Shown: positions 1 to 6,247 of the stretch, piece after piece
Layout of the letters: each line of letters begins with the position of its first letter
Position numbering within the stretch: position 1 is the first letter of the stretch
From: Verrucomicrobiia bacterium
GTDB taxonomy: Bacteria > Verrucomicrobiota > Verrucomicrobiia > Limisphaerales > Palsa-1400
DNA: 6,247 bases
NCBI GenBank assembly: GCA_025934545.1
Contig: JAICXV010000146.1
Span: 1 to 6,247, forward strand
Reading direction: 5' to 3'
Position numbers and translations under genes: made by a program
Notes under the pieces: model-generated
Seen by the model: the letters and a program-made list of their open reading frames with translations, nothing else
Database searches by the model: none
Told to the model about the DNA's origin: nothing

Positions 1-1
1 C

Positions 2-3000
2 AAATGGGTCACCGCGCTCAACCCGAAAACGAACGGTGAAGACAGTTTGTCGGCGCTGCTGCTGCTGGGGCAAATTTACGATCGGCAGTTTAAATTGACG
101 AATGCCATCTCTGCTTTCGAAAGCGCCGGCGCCAAAGGCGAGGCGCGGCCCCAATTCAAAGTATTGCTCGGCACGCTCTATTATAAGGCCGGTGACGACG
201 ACAAAGCGGCGAAGTTACTCAGTTCCGCCCTGGATACACTCGCTGACCTGGACCAACGCTCATCGGTTTGCCGGATTCTCGGCAATATATATTTGCGCCA
301 GGGCAAACGCGACCAGGCGATCGAAAGCTGGAAGCGGATCACTGAGCAAAACCCGAACGAGATTTTTTCGCAGCTCGAACTAGCGGAAATCTACGAGGAC
401 AATCGCATGTGGACCAACGCGATTGTCACCTATCAACAGATAGTCGAAGTCTCGAAAGAAGATCCTTATCGCCGCTGTCGTGCATTGCGATCGATTGGGC
501 AATGCCAGGTATTGCAGGAGAAATTTCCCGATGCGATTGCGACTTACGAACAAGCGCTCGGGCTTGTCTCGCCGGGCAATTGGTTATTTGAAGATTTGAA
601 ACTGCGGCTGGTCGGTGTCTACCAGGACATCGGCGATCTCGCCGGACTGATTAAATACATCAACGCGCGCCTCGACCAAAATCCGGGTGACGAAGAGTTC
701 CGCGATCTTCTCGCCGAAACGTATTCGCGCATGTCGAAGTTTGACGAGGCAGACAAGCAATTTCACGCGATTCTGGAACGCAATCCGCGCAGCACCGAAA
801 CTTATGAGAAAATGCTCACCCTCTACACGCGTATTGGCCGCACCAATGATATCGTGGCCACGTTTGAAAAACTGATCGAACTTTCGCCTTCCGACACAGA
901 CTATGTCCGTCGGCTCGGTGAATATTATTTGCGCGCGGCCCAACCGGAAAAAGCGAAGGAGACTTGGCGACGCACCATCCAGGCCAACCCCACAGGGGAG
1001 AGACTTGCGACGTTGGCGGGATGGTTTGAAAGTTATGATTTCCCAGACGAAGCCATCGCCACCTATCAACAGGCGGTAGCCGTGACCAGAAACAAGGATT
1101 GGCTCGAACGGCTGGCGTCTTTGAAATACAGCAAGGGCGAAGAGGCGGAGGCGATCAAACTGTGGCTGTCGATCATCGACGACAAAACGAGCAAAGTTGA
1201 GGATTACGCCGAGGTCGCTTCAATTCTTGAATCCAACCAGAAGCTCGATGAAGCCGCCAAGCTTCGGCGCGCCGCGGTTGAAAAGGATTCGGCCAATCAG
1301 GACAGTCATCTCGCGCTCGCAAAATTGTTGATGCGGCAAAAGAAATACGAGGAGGCGGCATCGGAATTTGAAGCTCTCACAACCCAGGACAAGAACGAAT
1401 TCATGATGTTGCAGGGCGAAACCGGCCGGCTGGACGCCTGGCGCGAACTTGGCGTGCTCGCAACAAAACAAGCGGAATGGGAAAAGGAAGTCGACGCGCA
1501 TCCTGAAAACGAAAAGACGCTCGCGCAATTGGCGCGGCTTTACGAACGTTCGGGGCAGAAAGAAAAAGCAATCGCGCTCTACGAGCATCGACGCCAGGCC
1601 GACCCGAACAACGTCGAGCATCTGCGCAGTCTGGCTGGCCTATACAAATCGGCGAAACTGAACGACCAGGCGATTGAGACTTTTAAGGCACTCCTCGACA
1701 AAGACAAAAATCGCGCGCGCATCTATCAGAAAGAACTTCTCGATATCTATCTCAGCCTCGATTTGAAGGACGAATCGATCGCCGCAGCCGAACAAATCAT
1801 TAGCCTCGCACCATCGGACCCCGAAGCGCGGTTGATGCTTGCGCAGGTTTATCAGCAGTATCGGCTTACTGAAAAAGCGTTGGGCGAATATCGCTTTGCG
1901 TTGCGGCTCGAGCCCAATGAGCCGGATTACTATCGTCAATACGGCGACGTCCTTAGCGGTGAGCAGCGTTACGGCGAAGCGCAAGAAGCTTACCGCAAAA
2001 TGTTAGATGTTTCGAAGGAGGACAGCACGCGGCTCGGAGCCGTTGGGAATCTTTCGAGGATTTATCTTCAGCAAAGCCAATTGGACGAGTTAATCAACGA
2101 ATTCTCACGCCGCATCCGCAACACGCCGAAGAAGCTTTCGGCTTACGAAGAACTCGCCGCTATTTACAAGGAATCCGGCCAGATTTTCAAATCAGTCGAG
2201 GTGCTGGAGAACGCGTTGCAAAACGTGGACGATCGCGCGGCGGCATTGAAGTCGCTCATTCGCACCGGCTACGAAGCGCAGGATTTCGAGAAGGTCAAAA
2301 ATTATTACGAACAACTCGTCGCGATGAGCGGCAAGCCGACCGCGCAGGAATACCAACATCTGGGTGAAATTTATGCGACCATCGGCGACATGGAAAAAGC
2401 CAAGGCGACCTGGAACAGGATTCTCGCCGATTCGCCGAAAGACCCGAAGGCCGCCGATCGCGTTTCCGGATTGCTGCGCAGCCAGGGATTTACCGACGAA
2501 GCCATAGCGATCAAAGCCAAAGCCGTCGAAATGGACCCGACCGATTTCAAACGGCGTTTCGACTACGCGCAATTGCTCGCGCAAGCGGAGCAACAGGTTG
2601 ATGCACTAAAGCAATTGCGCGCGATTCTCGACCTCGGCGAGACGTCGGAACAACAAAAGAAAGAGGAGGAATCGAAGGAAAAGAAGGTCAAACAACTCGC
2701 CGGCAAACCGAGAAATCGGCAAATGATCGGATACGGTTTTATGTACGGCAGCCAAAATTACGGGCGCTATTACGGCACGCCGTCATGGCAGGGATCGTTC
2801 AACGAGTTTCGTCCGCAACTTTTGCAATACATGGCATCGGTCGCGCAACAGAGTATCGGCGAAGACGCATTCATTGAAGAGTTCCGCGCGCGTGCCAAGA
2901 AGCAACCGGCGAATCTCGACCTTAAACGCGATGTCCTTTCTGTTTTGCAAAACTACAATCGCATCGAGGACACGGTGAAGGTCGCCGAGGAACTGGTCGC

Positions 3001-6000
3001 CGCCGCGCCCAACGACGCTGAATTGCAGATGCAAATGGCGCTCTACTATTCCAACCTGCAGAAAAACGACAAAGCGATTGCAATCCTGCAAAAACTTGTC
3101 GCCACGCAACCGACGATGCGCATGGAGGCGGCGCAAGGTTTGATCCCGCTCTATTTCAAAAATAAACAGGACACGAACGCGTTGGAGTTGGTGAACAAGT
3201 TACTGGAAGAGAATCCGGCGGATGTTCAGGTCTATTATATGTTCGGCTATTTGCTCGAACAGAATGGCAAATTTGACGTCGCAAAGAAGATCTTCGAGAA
3301 GGTCGTCGCCACGGATCCCGCGCAGAAACCGCACGTGCAATATCAACTGGCGCAGATCGCGAAACAATCCGGCCATCCGGAAGAAGCGCGCGCGATCTGG
3401 GAATCGGCGTTGCTGTCCGACGATACATCGCGGCGCTCCATATATAATTATCGCGGGCGCGCCGACATCTACGTGCCGACGACCGGTCAGCCCTCTCGCA
3501 ATTACGGCAATCCGATGCAAAACCTGCCGCAAAATGTTATCGGCTACATCGATTACCAGAAAGCCGACGCGTTTCGCACGCTCAAGAACGGGCCGGAAGC
3601 CCAAACGAACAACATTATCGACAAATTAAGCGCGGTAGCGGCCACTTACAAAGCCACCGCCCTTCCGTCCGTCAAAAATCGCGCATGGGAAGCATCGCGA
3701 ATGTTGCTCGCAAATTATTTTGTCGAAAAAGAATGGGACAAAGCCGGTGATTTACTGACATCGCTAAAAACTAACGGTATGGATGACGTGGATTGGTACA
3801 ATGCCTCGCTCTATGTCGCGCAGCAAAAGGAAAGCTACACCAACATGCTGTCGCTGTACGATGCGCTGTTGCAGAAGTTGCCAACGAAAGCGCGCGACAT
3901 CACGGTCGCAAAAGCGACAACCTGCGTCATTGCGAAACGCTACGATGAGGCGGCGAAAATTATTCGCGAATTAAACCAACAACGCGTGCCGCCGGGAATC
4001 GTTCTGACGCTGATGCAGGAACTGATTTCCGCCGGTGAAAAGACGACGGCCAAAAAACTGTTGGAAGAACATCTCGCCGGCGTCAGCCGTAGCAGCGAAG
4101 CCCTCGCCGCCCTCGCCCGCCTCTATGCCGAGGACAACGAACCCGAACGGGCCATCGCACTCGCCAACGAAGCGTGGGAACGAAAAGCACACGGCCGCCA
4201 GACCTCATCGGGTTACTACGGTTTTTATTATCAACCTTATTATTCCGCTTACGGGCGCACTGATAATCTATTGAGCGAACTGCATCGTTATTACGTCGCC
4301 GCCGGCAAAAGCGAGGACCTGATCAAACGTTTTCAGGAACGGTTGGAAAAACAGCCCGGCTCGGTGCAGGCGCACGAAGATTTAGCCACGCTTTATCGGT
4401 TGAGCAATCAACGCGATAAAGCGCTGGAACTATATCAATCACTGGCGACGAAGCGCCCACATATGATGCAAATTCGTCGCACCATCGCGCAGCTTTACAC
4501 CGAGAGCGGCGAGTTCAACAAAGCGACCGAGTTGTTTGAGCAATTGATTAAAGACAACCCTGCCCTTTACGAACAGCTACAGTGGGAATTGCGCAATCTT
4601 TACCAACGCATGGGCAAAGGCAAAGAGCTTGCGAAGATGGAAGAAAAGATGGTCGCCAAAGCCACCAATCCAAATCAGCTCTACAACATGGCCTGGCAGA
4701 TGAAGGAAAATGGCGAGATCGATAAAGCGATCGAACTTTATCGCAAGGCGGTCAAGCTCAGCCCAGGTCAAAGCTATATTCAGAGCCAGCTTGCCGAAGC
4801 GCTGGTCGAGGATGGGCAACTCGATGAAGCAACGAAACTTTATCGCGAATGGCTCGATGCGCCAACGACGCGAACGCAGGGTTGGATCGATTATGGCATG
4901 ATGAAAAATCTCACGGGACTGTTCCGCGCGACTGGAAAACTCGACGAACTGAAAGCGCGTTGTGACACGGAATTGAAGAAGAACACGAACGATCTCATCT
5001 CGCAGGGCATGCTTGCGCAAATCGCGATGTTCGATAAGCGGTTTGATGAAGCCATTGCGCGAATGAAAGTGATCGTCGAGAGCGGCAAAGACCCAAACAT
5101 TTTGAACGAACTGATCTCGCTCGCCGATTTGACCGGGCGCGTCGATGACGTCCTCAAGCTCGCCGAGAAAACGGACAAAAGCCAAAATTCGTGGGAACTG
5201 CAAAACCTCGGCCGATTGTATTTAGTCAAAGGCGATCTCAAAAAAGGTGAAGATCTCATCCTGCAATGGGCGGATGAGCAAATGGGTAACGGCAATAGTT
5301 ATTATGCCATTGAGCAAGTGATCAATAATTTGAGCGAATACAATCGCTGGGACGCGGTGGAAAAATTCATGCGCAAACATCGGACCGACGGATTGCAGCA
5401 ATGGGAAGCGCAGCAAATGGACCAAAAAATCGCCAGCCAATACGTGAGCTCCGGTCGTTACAAAGCCATCGTCGACGAGGTCCTACAAAAGCCAGCGCTG
5501 AAAGGACGCGATCTCGACCTCGTGAAAGAACTGCTCAGCAGCATGCAGAGCAACGGCAAGTCCAGCGAACGACATGCTTTGTTGGAAAAACTGGTCGCCA
5601 ACGATCCAAAGAATTACACGCTCACATTTCAATTGGCGTCCCTCTATGACACCGGCGTTGAATTGAACAAGAAAGTCAGCCTTCTCACCAATCTGGTGCA
5701 TCAGGTCCCAAACAACTTGCAATATCGCAGCGCACTGGCCGACGCGCTGATTGCGGACGGTCGCGGCGAGGAAGCCCTCGCGTCCTTCACGGCCTGGGTA
5801 AACGAAAAACCGAACGAAGCGCGTTATGCCGCGCTCGCGAAACATCAGAAGGACCTCGGGCTATTCAAAGAAGCGCGAGCCTCCCTGCAAAAAGCGATCG
5901 AGGTCGCCGACAGTTCGAAAAAAGAGGAGCGGCGGATTGCGCTGGCGGACTTTGATGCAGAACGCGGAGAGCCCGAAGTCCGCAAAAAGGCGCTGCAACA

Positions 6001-6247
6001 GAATTTCGAAAAACGCAAATCATCCGAGTCGTTCCAGCGGTATCTGACATTTCTGACGTCGCAAGGTTACGATGAGGACGCGACGCAGTTTCTCACAGCG
6101 AACTACCAGAAAGGTTATCTGGACCGTTACAACGGCACGGACGTCGCGAAAATTTGGATGGAAGCCAGCGATTATAAGGATGCTATGGAATATTGCTGGC
6201 AATACACGCGATATACCGAACGTTGGTATCGCGACCAAAGTTTTGAC
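2..6247 (+). CDS. Giant tetratricopeptide-repeat protein, internal fragment (both ends missing)
   Basis: One frame is open for 2082 codons without a stop, from base 2 to the last base. The first in-frame ATG is at 407-409, well inside a repeat, so the true start lies upstream; no stop is reached. The translation is about 55 helix-turn-helix units of about 34 residues with the TPR pattern: small residue at position 8, Tyr/Leu at 11, Ala at 20, aromatic at 24, Ala at 27, Pro near 32. Examples are LAQVYQQYRLTEKALGEYRF (residues 613-632) and AWQMKENGEIDKAIELYRKA (1564-1583). Three Tyr/Gly-rich inserts interrupt the solenoid. No catalytic motif, membrane segment or signal peptide is visible, and there are only six cysteines (90, 159, 168, 1308, 1654, 2065). 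TPR superhelices normally bind other proteins, so a scaffold role is inferred; partner, pathway and cellular location are unknown. Most TPR proteins have 3-16 units, so this one is exceptionally long. Gene identity is not recognised. Confidence 0.95.
50..2641 (+). repeat. TPR solenoid block A (residues 17-880, about 25 hairpins)
   Basis: This is the longest unbroken stretch of TPR-like hairpins in the fragment. Unit starts read by eye fall near residues 17, 51, 88, 122, 157, 196, 231, 265, 299, 333, 366, 399, 433, 465, 504, 538, 572, 607, 641, 676, 712, 746, 780, 815 and 849. Spacing is mostly 33-35 residues. Well-formed units include ILGNIYLRQGKRDQAIESWK (92-111) and LARLYERSGQKEKAIALYEH (510-529). 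The unit near 465-500 is degenerate: it has an irregular GETGRLDAWRELG segment and lacks the usual helix-B alanine pattern. The block probably continues upstream of the window, because the sequence before residue 17 ends in a TPR-like ALNPKTNGED turn. The repeats are diverged at DNA level, so this is an old array rather than a recent tandem expansion. The TPR assignment is firm; the unit count could be off by one or two. Confidence 0.88.
2642..2695 (+). other. Lys/Glu/Gln-rich charged helix before the first insert (residues 881-898)
   Basis: Residues 881-898 read TSEQQKKEEESKEKKVKQ, almost entirely charged or polar and without the hydrophobic pattern of a TPR helix. The segment extends helix B of the last block A hairpin and leads through a basic stretch (GKPRNRQ, 901-907) into the first Tyr/Gly-rich insert. 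The likely structure is a solvent-exposed single helix or a disordered linker. The coding strand is purine-rich here (AAGAAAGAGGAGGAA-like), which explains a Shine-Dalgarno-like run that has no start codon in a useful place. Confidence 0.7.
2729..2809 (+). other. Tyr/Gly-rich insert 1 (residues 910-936)
   Basis: The TPR period stops and a low-complexity stretch appears, starting GYGFMYGSQNYGRYYG (910-925). Those 16 residues hold five Tyr, one Phe and five Gly; Trp929, Phe933 and Phe936 follow. There is no heptad or TPR spacing, and Gly, Asn, Ser and Pro make a helix unlikely. The solenoid resumes at about residue 937. The frame is unbroken across the insert and there is no sign of a frameshift. 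It may be an aromatic loop packing on the solenoid, a flexible hinge, or a self-association patch; the sequence alone does not decide. Confidence 0.8.
2810..3421 (+). repeat. TPR solenoid block B (residues 937-1140, about 6 hairpins)
   Basis: About six hairpins start near residues 937, 972, 1006, 1040, 1075 and 1110. The clearest are MALYYSNLQKNDKAIAILQK (1012-1031) and QLAQIAKQSGHPEEARAIWE (1115-1134). The first unit is a variant: its second helix, GEDAFIEEFRARAKKQP (953-969), resembles the unit that follows insert 3. The block is bounded on both sides by Tyr-rich inserts and matches block C in length and unit number, so blocks B and C may be copies of one ancestral module. Confidence 0.85.
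3428..3556 (+). other. Tyr/Asn/Pro-rich insert 2 (residues 1143-1185)
   Basis: This is the longest of the three interruptions, about 43 residues without TPR spacing. Tyrosines are at 1148, 1150, 1157, 1168, 1182 and 1185. Pro (1159, 1164, 1171, 1176), Gly (1152, 1162, 1169, 1181) and Asn/Gln are enriched, for example in the stretch GQPSRNYGNPMQNLPQN (1162-1178). It is less purely Tyr/Gly than inserts 1 and 3 and looks like an extended or disordered loop. It starts soon after helix B of the last block B hairpin, the same kind of position as the other two inserts. The local AT-rich run at about 3440-3450 comes from ATA/TAT/AAT codons and is not promoter evidence. Confidence 0.75.
3557..4192 (+). 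repeat. TPR solenoid block C (residues 1186-1397, about 6 hairpins, partly degenerate)
   Basis: Hairpins start near residues 1187, 1226, 1263, 1297, 1331 and 1364. The first is poorly conserved (around NNIIDKLSAVAATYKATALP, 1203-1222), and several lack the canonical Gly/Ala at position 8. The last, ALARLYAEDNEPERAIALAN (1370-1389), is textbook TPR. The looser match to the consensus suggests this block diverged more than block A, or that some units belong to the related Sel1/PPR/HAT-like alpha-alpha hairpin class. TPR is the best call because of the 33-37 residue spacing and the flanking blocks. Confidence 0.75.
4211..4255 (+). other. Tyr-rich insert 3 (residues 1404-1418)
   Basis: Residues 1404-1418 read GYYGFYYQPYYSAYG: seven Tyr and one Phe in fifteen positions, with paired tyrosines at regular four-residue steps (1405/1406, 1409/1410, 1413/1414). 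It shares a Tyr-Gly-Phe-x-Tyr core with insert 1. A polar linker (HGRQTSS, 1397-1403) precedes it, and the next TPR block begins at about 1421. Most codons are TAT or TAC, which makes this patch locally AT-richer than its surroundings. The frame is intact. Function is unknown; an aromatic surface for self-association or ligand contact is a guess. Confidence 0.82.
4262..6247 (+). repeat. TPR solenoid block D (residues 1421-2082, about 19 hairpins, runs off the window)
   Basis: Hairpins start near residues 1421, 1455, 1489, 1523, 1558, 1591, 1625, 1665, 1699, 1732, 1766, 1801, 1837, 1872, 1906, 1940, 1974, 2010 and 2042. Strong units include LATLYRLSNQRDKALELYQS (1461-1480), IAQLYTESGEFNKATELFEQ (1495-1514) and LAEALVEDGQLDEATKLYRE (1597-1616). 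The unit at 1625-1664 is about six residues too long, with extra sequence TQGWIDYGMM at its start. From about 1699 to 1865 the consensus weakens (for example VINNLSEYNRWDAVEKFMRK, 1773-1792), then recovers at ALADALIADGRGEEALASFT (1911-1930). The last 40 residues are rich in Tyr and Trp and the array is cut by the window edge, so neither the total repeat number nor a C-terminal domain can be judged. Confidence 0.87.

Noticed and set aside
51..66. Short CTG/GCT triplet run
   Set aside because: It encodes four consecutive leucines in helix A of the first hairpin; it is too short to call a microsatellite of interest.
102..383. Plus-strand open frame of 93 codons in another phase, and similar ones at 3222-3629 and 4035-4274
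   Set aside because: Their products are Arg/Ser/Pro-rich, typical of an off-frame reading of a GC-moderate gene, and they overlap the intact TPR frame completely.
584..1069. Minus-strand open frame of 161 codons
   Set aside because: It is antisense to four to five well-formed TPR hairpins (residues 195-356); no domain or plausible start context was seen.
2015..2021. AAGGAGG, a perfect Shine-Dalgarno-like heptamer
   Set aside because: It encodes part of a Ser-Lys-Glu-Asp turn between hairpins and has no ATG or GTG at suitable spacing downstream, so an internal translation start is not supported.
3438..3452. AT-rich run resembling a -10 promoter element
   Set aside because: It comes from Ile-Tyr-Asn-Tyr codons in insert 2. 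No convincing -35 partner was seen, and no gene start follows.
4577..5203. Minus-strand open frame of 208 codons, and a second overlapping one at 4891-5295
   Set aside because: Both lie wholly antisense to the TPR frame, which stays open and in periodic register through the region. Their translations show no recognisable domain, so codon bias of the sense gene explains them.
2..6247. CRISPR array, tRNA, rRNA or insertion-sequence ends
   Set aside because: No near-identical direct repeats with spacers, no RNA-gene hallmarks and no terminal inverted repeats with a transposase were seen; the repeats are at protein level and highly diverged in DNA.

Overview
The whole window lies inside one protein-coding gene. 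Reading the + strand from base 2, there is no stop codon in 2082 consecutive codons, and the frame runs off both edges. The start codon, the stop codon and any promoter, ribosome binding site or terminator are therefore outside the window. No second gene, RNA gene, mobile element, CRISPR array or intergenic spacer is supported. The other open frames on either strand look like shadows of this gene.

The translation is an almost unbroken run of tetratricopeptide-type helical hairpins. I count about 55 units of roughly 34 residues by eye. It falls into four solenoid blocks: residues 17-880, 937-1140, 1186-1397 and 1421-2082. These are separated by three non-helical, tyrosine- and glycine-rich inserts at about 910-936, 1143-1185 and 1404-1418. 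The inserts are about 240-247 residues apart, and the two blocks between them hold about six hairpins each, which suggests a higher-order module. A lysine/glutamate-rich helix precedes the first insert. No enzymatic domain, membrane segment or signal peptide is visible, and cysteine is rare (six in 2082 residues).

TPR solenoids are known as protein-binding scaffolds, so a giant scaffold or assembly-platform protein is the natural reading. The partner and pathway cannot be read from this window. The uninterrupted frame, moderate GC content (low-to-mid fifties per cent by eye, not counted), bacterial-style codon use and very large repeat protein fit a bacterium. Giant TPR proteins of this kind are familiar from the Planctomycetes/Verrucomicrobia group, especially soil Verrucomicrobia, but that placement is a low-confidence guess with no marker gene to support it.
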